A DNA stretch of 61,499 nt. It comes from an uncultured Flavobacteriales bacterium (lineage in GTDB: Bacteria; Bacteroidota; Bacteroidia; Flavobacteriales_D; Parvicellaceae). The stretch's first letter is position 1, and each line of letters starts with the position of its first letter. Both the position numbers and the translations under genes were made by a program. Positions 9,613 to 20,290 of the stretch are shown piece after piece. Below the pieces are notes generated by a model. That model was not told where the DNA came from, did not search any database, and saw only the letters and a program-made list of their open reading frames with translations. The stretch spans positions 1 through 61,499 of the forward strand of contig CAJQPO010000061.1 of NCBI GenBank assembly GCA_905480225.1, given 5' to 3'.

Positions 9613-10275
9613 TTGGCTAAAACCATTACATATTCCATTCTAATTATTGCATTCCTAGCATTTGGCAATCAAGCATTTAGTCAAAAGTTAGATCAGATGT
9701 CCAAAAATGATTCAACGCACTATATTCAGTTTTCAGGTTTTGTTATTGACTCTGACAGTTTAATTCCGGTTCCGTACGCAGGTATCTACAATAAAAGTCG
9801 CAAATCAGGACGATTAGCTGATTTGTATGGCTATTTCTCTATTGTAGCGGCACCAGGAGATCTCATTCGATTTACGAGCGTTAGTTATAAAGATTCGTAT
9901 CTGACGATACCTGACACGATTACAAATGATAATTACACCATGTATTTCATGATGGAAACGGATACTTTTCTCATCCAGCCCGTGTACATCTATCCCTGGC
10001 CCAGTAAAGAAGAATTCGCTCAAGCTTTTCTGGAATTCGACATCCCAGACGACAATCTGGAAAGAGCTAGGAAAAATCTAGAACATGCTGATATGAGAGA
10101 CAGAATGCTAGGAACACCAGGAGATGGAGATGTCAATTTTAAATGGGCCATGGCGCATCATCAAAGGCAATTGTACCACTCTGGCCAAGCACCGCCAATC
10201 AGTCTAATGAATCCATTTGCGTGGTCAAAATTTATTCAGGCCTGGAAAAATGGTGATTTTAAGCGCAAAAAATAA
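9613..10275 (+). CDS. Secreted carboxypeptidase-regulatory-like domain protein
   Basis: The 220-residue protein has a signal peptide ending near GNQAFSQ. It continues with FSGFVIDSDSLIPVPYAGI and GYFSIVAAPGDLIRFTSVSYK, the pattern of a carboxypeptidase-D-regulatory-like beta-sandwich, as found at the N-terminus of TonB receptors and in stand-alone Bacteroidota proteins. The C-terminal 90 residues are charged and helical. The start is TTG. It lies between the M23 peptidase and a TonB receptor, all on one strand with short gaps. Its role is unknown; an envelope location is likely. Confidence 0.7.
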   Translation: MAKTITYSILIIAFLAFGNQAFSQKLDQMSKNDSTHYIQFSGFVIDSDSLIPVPYAGIYNKSRKSGRLADLYGYFSIVAAPGDLIRFTSVSYKDSYLTIPDTITNDNYTMYFMMETDTFLIQPVYIYPWPSKEEFAQAFLEFDIPDDNLERARKNLEHADMRDRMLGTPGDGDVNFKWAMAHHQRQLYHSGQAPPISLMNPFAWSKFIQAWKNGDFKRKK

Positions 10276-10330
10276 GATCGACCAACGCAATATTTCCGCT
10301 GTCTTACTGTTCTATTGGTGCTAAATCAGT

Positions 10331-10338
10331 TACTTTTG
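10331..10338 (+). promoter_or_regulatory. -7 box TACTTTTG
   Basis: This exact TAnnTTTG match lies 12 bases before the TonB-receptor ATG. It would place transcription initiation only about 6 bases ahead of the start codon. The -33 TTTG element is not evident, so this rests on the -7 box alone. Confidence 0.45.
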
Positions 10339-10349
10339 GCAGGTATTAG

Positions 10350-13001
10350 ATGAAAGTACTGCACTATATCGTTTTTCTAATTTTGTTGCTACCATTTCAA
10401 GTTTTTAGCCAAAACGCTACGCTTAAAGGTAAAGTAGTTCATGGGAATGAACCGGTTCTAGATGCTGAAATAAGTATTCCCAGCATGAACTATAGTGCTT
10501 ACGTAGACATTGACGGCAGTTTTAATATAGAAGTACCTTCTAATCAAGTATTCAACATTATTGTAGAGGCAGAAGGCTATCAAAAATATAAAGCTTCGTA
10601 TCAATTGAAAGACGATGAAGTTATTCGTCTTCGCATTAAATTAAAACAAGAGCTTGGAACCGTTTACATCGATACTGTATTGAAAGAACCAGGTTTGGAT
10701 ACCTTGCCAATACTCAAACCCGGATCACTAACTTCTCCGATGGGTAACTTCGAAGATCTATTGAAAACAGGCGGAATTGGCGTAAGCTCTTCCAATGAAC
10801 TAAGCGCTGGATACAACGTACGCGGAGGTAATTTCGATGAAAACCTAGTATACGTTAATGATGTGGAAATCTACCGACCATTTCTTGCAAGATCAGGACA
10901 ACAAGAAGGCCTCAGTTTCATTAATCCTAGTATGATTAGCAGTATTCGATTTTCTGCAGGTGGATTCGAAGCTCGTTATGGAGATAAAATGTCATCGGTT
11001 CTTGATATTACCTACAAAAGACCAACAAGATTTGAAGGAGTTGTGAGCACTAGTATTCTTGGCGCTGACATTCAATTCGGTAATGAATCAAAAAATCATT
11101 TATGGTCCTACAATACTGGTGTACGTTACCGATCTAATGGATATCTTTTCAATGCCCTACCTACCAAAGGTCAGTACAGACCTGTTTTTGCAGATTTTCA
11201 AAGCAGAATAACCTATTCTAGAGGCAGTTGGGAACATTCATTCATGGGATATGGCGCTCTAAATAAATACAGAATTGTACCAGAAAATGCGGAATCCGAA
11301 TTTGGAACTGTCAATGAAGCTCTTCGATTAAGTATATTTTTTGAAGGTCAAGAAATTAGTCAATTCAACACCTATCTTGCTGCATTTCGAAGCCGCTTTA
11401 TCTCTTCGAATAAGAAAACAAAATTACGCTTTATTGGTTCCGTTTTTCAGACGGTAGAATCGGAAAATTTTGACATTTTAGGTCAATATTTCTTAGACGA
11501 GCTAGAAAGAGACATTAGCTCTGAAGAATTTGGAGAAAGTGCCTACAATCGGGGAGTTGGTTCCTACATTGAGCATGCAAGAAACGAGCTTAATGGTACC
11601 GTTTACGCCGTTGCTCACAAAGGAGCGCATAGATTTAGTAATTGGGAATTGCTTTGGGGTGGCACCTATAAACACGAGCGCATCGATGACGTTTTAAGCG
11701 AATGGAACATGTTGGATTCGGCTGGTTATTCTATACCGCATGTAATTGATTCGGTTGGCTACACACAACCAGCACTGCAACCGTATCAATACCTCGATCT
11801 TTTTGAAGTAGTTAAAGCAAACAACACGGTAAGCAGTCACCGAGCTCAAGGATATGCGCAAAGTAATTTCTATACCTTTAAAAGAAAAGAAATTACTTTT
11901 TTGGGAAGAAGTGAAACCGAAGATTCTACACATACCAAAGACACCACTTTCGAAAGCAATGCATATTTAAAATTAAACATTGGTGTAAGGTCCCATTATT
12001 GGAGCTATAATGGACAAAATGTAATTAGCCCAAGAGTCGTTACAGAATACAAACCAAGATGGTATTATTGGAACAAAAATAAATTATACCGTCGATCAGT
12101 TGCATTTCGACTCACATTAGGCAAGTATTCACAACCCGCATTCTACCGAGAATACCGAAGCTTTAATGGTATTTTGAATCCAACGATTCGTGCCCAAAAC
12201 TCCTATCACATTGTTATTGGTGGTGATTATGTTTTTCGATTATGGGACCGTCCGTTCAAGCTCACCACAGAGGCGTATTACAAGCATCTAACAGATATTG
12301 TTCCGTATGAAGTTGACAACGTCAAACTGCGATATTTTGCCGAAAATATGGCTACCGGTTATGCGTATGGTGCTGACCTCAAAATCAACGGTGAATTTGT
12401 AAAAGGAATTGAATCGTGGTTAACAATTGGTTACTTAAAGACAGAAGAAGACATCATTAACGATAGCTATTATACCTACTTCAATGACGAAGGGGAGGAA
12501 ATAATTTCAGGATATACCGCAAATAGCGTTGTATCAGACAGTACCCTAACAGAACCCGGATTTATTCCCAGACCAACGGATCAACGTGTGTCGATTGGTT
12601 TATTTTTTCAAGATCACATGCCTAAAGACCTAATTCCAGGAAGTAAAATTAAATGGGAAACATTCAGTATTAATCTTAACCTGATTTTTGGCGCAGCACT
12701 CCCCTATGGACCACCGAATCACGACAGATGGAGAGACGTGCTAAGAACTCCTCCATACAGACGGGTTGACATAGGGTTTGCTAAAGAAATACTCTCACAA
12801 GAGCAGAAAGACAGAAAAAAAGAAGGATCCGTATTAAGAAAGATTAATAAATTGAAAGTTAGTTTTGAAGTATTTAACTTACTTGATATCAACAATGTGA
12901 TTTCTTACAACTGGATAAAAGATGTAAATAGCAGGTCATATGCTGTTCCCAGCTATCTGACTTCGAGAAGATTGAACGTTCGTCTTACGGCAATTTTTTA
13001 A
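10350..13001 (+). CDS. TonB-dependent receptor with carboxypeptidase-like N-domain
   Basis: The 883-residue protein has a signal peptide (ending VFSQ), a carboxypeptidase-regulatory-like domain (about 22-100), a plug domain (about 125-240) with the typical GYNVRGGNFDENLVYVNDVEIYRP, and a C-terminal 22-strand-type barrel. It ends with an aromatic-rich strand and a terminal phenylalanine, the usual Bam recognition signal. It imports a ligand across the outer membrane using TonB energy; the ligand cannot be deduced. No SusD partner lies beside it, which argues against a classical polysaccharide-utilisation pair. Confidence 0.85.
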   Translation: MKVLHYIVFLILLLPFQVFSQNATLKGKVVHGNEPVLDAEISIPSMNYSAYVDIDGSFNIEVPSNQVFNIIVEAEGYQKYKASYQLKDDEVIRLRIKLKQELGTVYIDTVLKEPGLDTLPILKPGSLTSPMGNFEDLLKTGGIGVSSSNELSAGYNVRGGNFDENLVYVNDVEIYRPFLARSGQQEGLSFINPSMISSIRFSAGGFEARYGDKMSSVLDITYKRPTRFEGVVSTSILGADIQFGNESKNHLWSYNTGVRYRSNGYLFNALPTKGQYRPVFADFQSRITYSRGSWEHSFMGYGALNKYRIVPENAESEFGTVNEALRLSIFFEGQEISQFNTYLAAFRSRFISSNKKTKLRFIGSVFQTVESENFDILGQYFLDELERDISSEEFGESAYNRGVGSYIEHARNELNGTVYAVAHKGAHRFSNWELLWGGTYKHERIDDVLSEWNMLDSAGYSIPHVIDSVGYTQPALQPYQYLDLFEVVKANNTVSSHRAQGYAQSNFYTFKRKEITFLGRSETEDSTHTKDTTFESNAYLKLNIGVRSHYWSYNGQNVISPRVVTEYKPRWYYWNKNKLYRRSVAFRLTLGKYSQPAFYREYRSFNGILNPTIRAQNSYHIVIGGDYVFRLWDRPFKLTTEAYYKHLTDIVPYEVDNVKLRYFAENMATGYAYGADLKINGEFVKGIESWLTIGYLKTEEDIINDSYYTYFNDEGEEIISGYTANSVVSDSTLTEPGFIPRPTDQRVSIGLFFQDHMPKDLIPGSKIKWETFSINLNLIFGAALPYGPPNHDRWRDVLRTPPYRRVDIGFAKEILSQEQKDRKKEGSVLRKINKLKVSFEVFNLLDINNVISYNWIKDVNSRSYAVPSYLTSRRLNVRLTAIF

Positions 13002-13004
13002 GCG

Positions 13005-13637
13005 CTAGGCCATATCCATCAAAGTTGATTCGTCTATAACGTGTCCTCCACCGAAAGATATGAGTTCTACTCTTATTCCTTCTTTTGTTATCCAATTTTG
13101 ATGTTCAACTACTTTTTCCATCGAATAAAATTCGTCTTGTTCCCCAATTACGAGTTTAACATTCAATGCATTTAATTCATGTTTTTTCTCCTTGTAATCT
13201 ATGTCAGCAGGGAAAGCACCAGACCATAAAATCAATTCATCAAATTTTGAATCACCCAGAGCGGCCCATCTACAGGCTGTTGCGGTACCCTGCGAGAAGC
13301 CCAATAATTTCGTGCGAACTTTTGACTTAATTTTTAAATTTGAATAGACATTATCTAAAAACTGAACATAATCTTTCACATCCGAAAGTCGATCTTCTTT
13401 AGTCATCCAAGAGGCGACAACTTTGCCCGAATATCCTTCCCAATAAAAACGATGTAATCCTTCGGGAGCAATAATTACTCTTTGTCCATTATCTAGCATA
13501 TTAAATTTCTTTAAAAAATAATTAGCCAATTGTCCATACCCATGAAGAACAAACCACACTTCTTCTGTACGATCTGTTATTTCCCCAAGCTGAAAATACC
13601 TTGCTGTTTTTTTAATCTCAACATTAATTTGCTTCAT
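13005..13637 (-). CDS. Alpha/beta-hydrolase, carboxylesterase/phospholipase-like
   Basis: The protein has about 210 residues in the phospholipase/carboxylesterase fold: an oxyanion region LHGYGQ, the nucleophile elbow GFSQGTA (Ser about 115), an acid in VIGEQDEFY, and the catalytic His in GGGHVID. It is cytoplasmic, with no signal peptide. The preferred ATG start overlaps the 3' end of glpD by 14 bases; TTG and GTG codons lie further upstream in frame. Coupling to glpK-glpD suggests it may release glycerol or fatty acid from a glycerol ester, but this is inferred from position only. Confidence 0.75.
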   Translation of the reverse strand: MKQINVEIKKTARYFQLGEITDRTEEVWFVLHGYGQLANYFLKKFNMLDNGQRVIIAPEGLHRFYWEGYSGKVVASWMTKEDRLSDVKDYVQFLDNVYSNLKIKSKVRTKLLGFSQGTATACRWAALGDSKFDELILWSGAFPADIDYKEKKHELNALNVKLVIGEQDEFYSMEKVVEHQNWITKEGIRVELISFGGGHVIDESTLMDMA

Positions 13638-15269
13638 CACTGAATTGATTGATGGATTCAAGAAAAGAAATTATCTCTAACCGTTCCTTATCGACTCTTT
13701 CCCCATCCCATTTTAAATATGCAGCAAAAGTCGGCACAATAACTTCCAGACTTTCTGAAATCTTTTCTGGCTGAAAATAAAGAAACCCTGTTCTTCGAAT
13801 GTAAAAATCTGCCAATGTGTTTACTTGCTCATTTCTTAAACAGAACCATGCTAGTGCTTGTACCAATTTATACTCTTTAAAATCACGAGACTTATTTAGG
13901 ATAATATCTGTTTGTTTACCAAATGAACGCACCAACATTTCGGCATCTTTCACATTCAATTGATAACTTTTCATTCTTGTTTTTAAATTCGTAATATAGG
14001 CTGAAACCAATCCAGTAGATTTGAATTCTCCACCAATTAATCGTATGGATTCAGTTCTACAATCCTGAGAAATTCCTAACTGTTTACAAATCAAGTCAAT
14101 GACATTTTTCGCCATTAATCGGTAGCCCGTTAGCTTACCTCCAGCAATCGATATCAGTCCAGTAGCCGAAACAAATATTTCATCTTTTCTGGACATTTCT
14201 GATGGCTTCTTACCTTCTTCATGAATCAATGGGCGTAAACCACTCCACGAGGACACAATGTCCTCTGTATTTAAATGCACCGTTGGAAACATCTTATTAA
14301 CAGCTGTCAGCAAATAATCGACATCTTCAACAGAGACTGAAGGGTTTTCAAAGTTTCCTTCATAGGTCGTATCTGTAGTGCCGATATAAGTAGTGCTAAA
14401 TCGAGGTATTACGAAAATCATCCTACCATCACCGACATCGAAATAAACAGCATTTTCTACATTGAGTTTTTCCCATGGAACAACTAGATGCACTCCTTTC
14501 GTATGATAAAGTTGTTTCTCATTTCCATCAGCGCCATCAATGTCCCTTATTTCGTCTACCCAGGGTCCTGTTGCATTAACAATTTTTTTTCCAGTTATAA
14601 CAAAATCCTGAGAACCAAAATAATCTGTACATAAGACTTGGCTATAGTCATCACTACTGATGTTAACTCCAGAACAACGAATATAATTAAGGCACAAAGC
14701 TCCTTGAGAAGAAGCCGTTTTCATTACTTCCAAAGTCAAACGAGCATCGTCAGTTCTGTATTCCGAATAAAATCCAGCGCCAAGAATTCCTTGTTCTTTG
14801 AGCAGTGGCTCCTTGGCCAGCGCTTCTTTGCGATTAAGCATAATCCGACGCTCTTTTTTATGTACCGAAGCCAATCGATCATATAACCATAGACCCAAAT
14901 TGGTTTTAAACTTACTATATGAGCCTTCTTCAAAAAGCGGCAAAAGCATTTTTTCAGGAACTACAAGGTGCGGAGCATTTTGAAAAACAATAGAGCGCTC
15001 TCTTCCAACAGACTTAACCAATTTAAACTCATAATTTTTTAAATAACGTAAGCCACCATGAATTAGCTTTGTAGAGCGTCCTGATGTTCCAGACGCAAAA
15101 TCCATTTTTTCAATTAAGGCAACCGACAACCCTCTCGTTGCAGCGTCTAAGGCAATTCCAGCTCCCGTAATTCCCCCTCCAATGACTACAATATCGAATT
15201 TTCTTTTGACCAATTCGGTCATTAATTGCGATCTACGATCCGCTGAAAATATATGTTTTGAAGAATCCA

Positions 15270-15270
<1 letters not shown>
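13624..15270 (-). CDS. glpD: FAD-dependent glycerol-3-phosphate dehydrogenase
   Basis: This 548-residue protein is the membrane-associated dehydrogenase that oxidises sn-glycerol-3-phosphate to dihydroxyacetone phosphate and passes electrons to quinone. FDIVVIGGGITGAGIALDAA near the N-terminus is the FAD-binding dinucleotide fold; SGRSTKLIHGGLRYL and TDTTYEG are family hallmarks. The start ATG is within TAATG, sharing one base with the glpK stop, so I prefer it to the slightly upstream frame. It forms a unit with glpK and the esterase. Confidence 0.92.
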
Positions 15271-16751
<1,481 letters not shown>

Positions 16752-16813
16752 TTAGGGTTCTTGTACTGCAAGATATCAACATTCCCTGTTTTTACAATAA
16801 GAGAAATTGTCGA

Positions 16814-19231
16814 TTAAAAATTGCATACAAGTTGTATTGCAGTAGTTCTTGGGCGTTCTATTTTCATAGGCCTTAACGCATATTCCTTATTAAACAAGTT
16901 ATTAATAATCAAACTGATTTTCACATGATCATTAAATTTAAACCCGAATCTTGCATCAAAAATTGTAATCCCGAATTTATGACTATTCCAGTAATCAACA
17001 TACTGAATGTTTTGCGTATTAGGATCAAAGGCTGTCAATAATTCAAGAACAGCAAAGGCAGTATCTATATTTGAAATATGGCTGTAATATCGTGTGCTGA
17101 AACCAACGGTAAAACGTTCAATCCGTAGATCAGCATTAAACTTTGCAGAATGTTTAAATCGATATTTTAAAAGGTAGTCCGTAGTATCCATGGAAGTCGA
17201 CATATAGCTGAAAGTTTGCACACCTCCAGGTGTTTCTTCTTCCGCATAGACTAAACTCGGATCCAATGCAACCGGTAAAACATAAGTATACCCTCCTAAA
17301 AAAGTGATGTCAACATGATCATTCCATTCCACCTTCCCCATCAAAGAGATATCGATACCACGCACTCGCGTGCTCCCAGTATTTAAAAACTTAAATCCGT
17401 ATAGTGGCCATTGGTCTCCCCATAGTCCAAAAAGATATTCGATTGTATTTTCATATTCTTGATGAAAACCTGCTATATCTAGATAGCCCACTAATTTTCC
17501 AAATTTAAAACCTTGTTTAACACCAATTTCGGTATTTGTTGATGTTTCAGGCTGCAAATTAGGATTTGGGAAAACACCAAAAGAACCCAAATCCGTGCGG
17601 ATAAATCGCTCAGTTATTGTTGGAAAACGAAATCCTTGACCATAACTATATCGAAATGTGCTTCCTTTTGTCAATTTCAATCCAATCCCCATCCTGAAAA
17701 CTGGTTCTACGACACTCTCAACATCGTTCATTTTGAAATACTCCATGCGAAATCCACCAGAGACATTTAAAATTTTACCAAACTTTTTATCAATTTGAGA
17801 GTATCCGGCTATGTTGGCTATTTCATTTTCTGAGCTACCACTTCCTTGGTAAATGGCTGAATTTGATTTGGCGATATTGGCTACAACTCCCCCCGTAAAA
17901 TTTAACGCTTGTATGCCTGTAAATTTTCGTTGAAGTTGGTACTCACTATACCACAACTTACTGGAGTTTGATTGATTATTAGTAATCGAATTATCAGTTA
18001 CAAAAATTCGAGTTTTCAAACTGTGTTTAACACCATTGGAAGAAACGTAGTTGATGTATGGATCAATGTTAAATATCAATTGGTTTTGTAACGCAACTGC
18101 TCCTGGATAAGCATTAAATTTACTAATCGAGTCATCAAACCAAGCCAATACAAAATTGGAAGACGCAGCCATAAAATTACCGTTAACACCTACATTTAAA
18201 TTTTCAATTTTTTTGGATCGGTATCGTACATTGAAATTAATTCTGCCTCGTGTCTTAACCATATCTCTGTTGTTGAAATTAGTCAACGTATCGATAATAC
18301 TTGAGTCCACTACAGGTGGACCAATATATCCATGGTCTTTAAAGAAGTTGCCACCCACTACAATGTCCAAGTTATTATTTACAATTCTTGAATGAACAAA
18401 GCTTGCACCTGCATAAAAGGGAACATCATCGTACCATTTGTTTGAAATAGCTGGTGAGCTGTACAATCCAGAATTAATAATCACTTTTGTTTTTGGTTCA
18501 AGTCTAGGAAACTTCGTTCTAATATTTATAACACCACTCAGTGCCGAAGATCCGTACAACACGGAAGATGCCCCTTTTATTACTTCAATCTGTTCAATGT
18601 TTTCAACTGGAATAAACCCCCATTCAGGCCGACCAGCATCTCCAGTTAATAATGGCATGCCATCAACTACAATTTGAACTCTTGAACCAACGCCAAAGGT
18701 AAATCCACTGCCGCCTCGGATTTGTGGTTCGTTGTCTAAGATTGTTAATCCTGGAGTTTGTTCAAGAGCGGTTTCTATTGAGTTGGTATTTCTATTTTCC
18801 AAAAGCTCTGGCTTGAGCACTTCCATGGAAACAGTCAAATCTTCTAGCCGCTGCTCAAACTTGCCGGCAGATACGACAACCAAACCCAATTCATCAACGT
18901 GTTCCATCAAAGAAAAATTTTGACGCACTATTTCATTGGCCTTAATAATCAATTCTACAGTATCATTCTGCAAAAGAGAATAACTGGCTACAATGAGGTA
19001 CTTGCCAGGAAGAAGCTCTAAAAAGTATTTGCCTTCCACAGAAGTTGTTGCTACTAATTGCTTATCTGCAATTACTTGCACTTGGGCCCCTGGTAATCCG
19101 GACTTAAATTCATCCACTACAATTCCTTTTACAATACCGGATTGTCCTTGAGCACAAAATGACGCAGAGAAAAAGGCAATTAACAAAATTGCCCTCTTAC
19201 ATTTTCGAATATTAAAATTCACAATCACCAA
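16814..19231 (-). CDS. TonB-dependent receptor upstream of the glycerol genes
   Basis: The roughly 800-residue receptor has a signal peptide (ending CAQGQ), a carboxypeptidase-regulatory-like domain (about 33-115), a plug with the clear sequence LEQTPGLTILDNEPQIRGGS and EVIKGASSVLYGSSALSGVI, then a long barrel ending in a terminal phenylalanine. The start is ambiguous (TTG at 19231, or GTG 3 or 9 bases later), since it overlaps the stop of the preceding cargo gene. Its ligand is unknown; the tight linkage to glpK-glpD raises the possibility of a glycerol-containing substrate. Confidence 0.85.
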   Translation of the reverse strand: MVIVNFNIRKCKRAILLIAFFSASFCAQGQSGIVKGIVVDEFKSGLPGAQVQVIADKQLVATTSVEGKYFLELLPGKYLIVASYSLLQNDTVELIIKANEIVRQNFSLMEHVDELGLVVVSAGKFEQRLEDLTVSMEVLKPELLENRNTNSIETALEQTPGLTILDNEPQIRGGSGFTFGVGSRVQIVVDGMPLLTGDAGRPEWGFIPVENIEQIEVIKGASSVLYGSSALSGVINIRTKFPRLEPKTKVIINSGLYSSPAISNKWYDDVPFYAGASFVHSRIVNNNLDIVVGGNFFKDHGYIGPPVVDSSIIDTLTNFNNRDMVKTRGRINFNVRYRSKKIENLNVGVNGNFMAASSNFVLAWFDDSISKFNAYPGAVALQNQLIFNIDPYINYVSSNGVKHSLKTRIFVTDNSITNNQSNSSKLWYSEYQLQRKFTGIQALNFTGGVVANIAKSNSAIYQGSGSSENEIANIAGYSQIDKKFGKILNVSGGFRMEYFKMNDVESVVEPVFRMGIGLKLTKGSTFRYSYGQGFRFPTITERFIRTDLGSFGVFPNPNLQPETSTNTEIGVKQGFKFGKLVGYLDIAGFHQEYENTIEYLFGLWGDQWPLYGFKFLNTGSTRVRGIDISLMGKVEWNDHVDITFLGGYTYVLPVALDPSLVYAEEETPGGVQTFSYMSTSMDTTDYLLKYRFKHSAKFNADLRIERFTVGFSTRYYSHISNIDTAFAVLELLTAFDPNTQNIQYVDYWNSHKFGITIFDARFGFKFNDHVKISLIINNLFNKEYALRPMKIERPRTTAIQLVCNF

Positions 19232-20097
19232 ACAGATAACTTATTGGAAATTTCGCCGTTAAGGGTAGTAAGTTTTACAATGTAAACACCTTCTTGAAGT
19301 GTTAATTCAGTTGTGTTTTCTGTTAAATCATCAAAAGAACACATTAACTGCCCGCTTAAATTGAAAACGGAAACTTCTTTCACGTGTGCATTTTTATTCC
19401 AAGTTAATTGCTGATTTGAATAATAAAGATTCAATTCTTCCTCAATCTCATTTATTCCAATAACATTAAAGATCAATTCCAAATCATCCACCCATAATTC
19501 GCTTCCTGCAACGGCGTTAAAGCCATCGGAAGCAGACAATAAGCATATAGCCAAAACAGGAATGTCACTTGACCAATATTCAATCGGCACTGAAAACCTT
19601 GTCCAAACGGAAACTGGTGTTGTCGGGGATTCAAATCTACCCCAACCTATCGTATCATTTAGAGAACCTTTCAATACGAATTCAATTGTCGACAAATCGC
19701 CCGTTTGGGGACTTGACTTATACCAACCTATCAAACTATCTGGTCTGAGCACATATGAGACCCCTCCTTCTACTTCATAGGTAGATGTATTAATCGACCC
19801 TGATGTTGCAATACCATTGACAACAGGAAAAGAAGGAATAGGTGGACTTACCGATTTCAAATTAATGCTATACGCTCCTGAATGCATATCTGAAGATCGA
19901 TAACAAGTTGGACTTAGGGTACCTGCGGTAAATGGATCTAAACTGGAATTTACCGTATTCCAACTCGTTGCCATATCATCGTGAGGACTCGAATCGGTTA
20001 TTATGTCCCAGTTTTCAAAACTAGCATTTGGCAACTGTTGAGCGTTAAAAACAACACAACTAAGGATTAAATTTGTTAAAAAAATAACATTCTTCAT
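19225..20097 (-). CDS. Secreted PCMD-like protein with T9SS type A sorting tail
   Basis: The 290-residue protein has a short signal peptide, then a beta-sandwich beginning LPNASFENWD with several conserved glycines and tryptophans, resembling the putative carbohydrate metabolism (PCMD) domain of Bacteroidota. Residues from about 215 form a type A T9SS sorting domain: VSVFNLSGQLMCSF, LTLQEGVYIVKL and a C-terminal NKLSVW. It should be exported by type IX secretion and attached to the cell surface. It is the first gene of the five-gene minus-strand run that ends with the esterase and overlaps the start of the TonB receptor. Confidence 0.75.
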   Translation of the reverse strand: MKNVIFLTNLILSCVVFNAQQLPNASFENWDIITDSSPHDDMATSWNTVNSSLDPFTAGTLSPTCYRSSDMHSGAYSINLKSVSPPIPSFPVVNGIATSGSINTSTYEVEGGVSYVLRPDSLIGWYKSSPQTGDLSTIEFVLKGSLNDTIGWGRFESPTTPVSVWTRFSVPIEYWSSDIPVLAICLLSASDGFNAVAGSELWVDDLELIFNVIGINEIEEELNLYYSNQQLTWNKNAHVKEVSVFNLSGQLMCSFDDLTENTTELTLQEGVYIVKLTTLNGEISNKLSVW

Positions 20098-20118
20098 TAT
20101 TTATACTTCTTTTGCTCT

Positions 20119-20126
20119 CAAAGTTA
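20119..20126 (-). promoter_or_regulatory. -7 box TAACTTTG
   Basis: Read on the minus strand this is a perfect TAnnTTTG box. It stands 21 bases ahead of the ATG at 20097, at a suitable distance for the cargo-receptor-glp run. No clear -33 partner is seen. Confidence 0.5.
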
Positions 20127-20290
20127 CGCATTTACCTAAATGTAAATGTACCTTTAAACAACTTTAATAAAAAAGCAACCTTAATACAATACTCTCGTCA
20201 ATTAGCTAACTGGTCAAAGAATAAAATTTGACCGAGAATTAATTGGATTAAATGCCTATTTATTAAAAGTTAGCACTAACTACACTTACA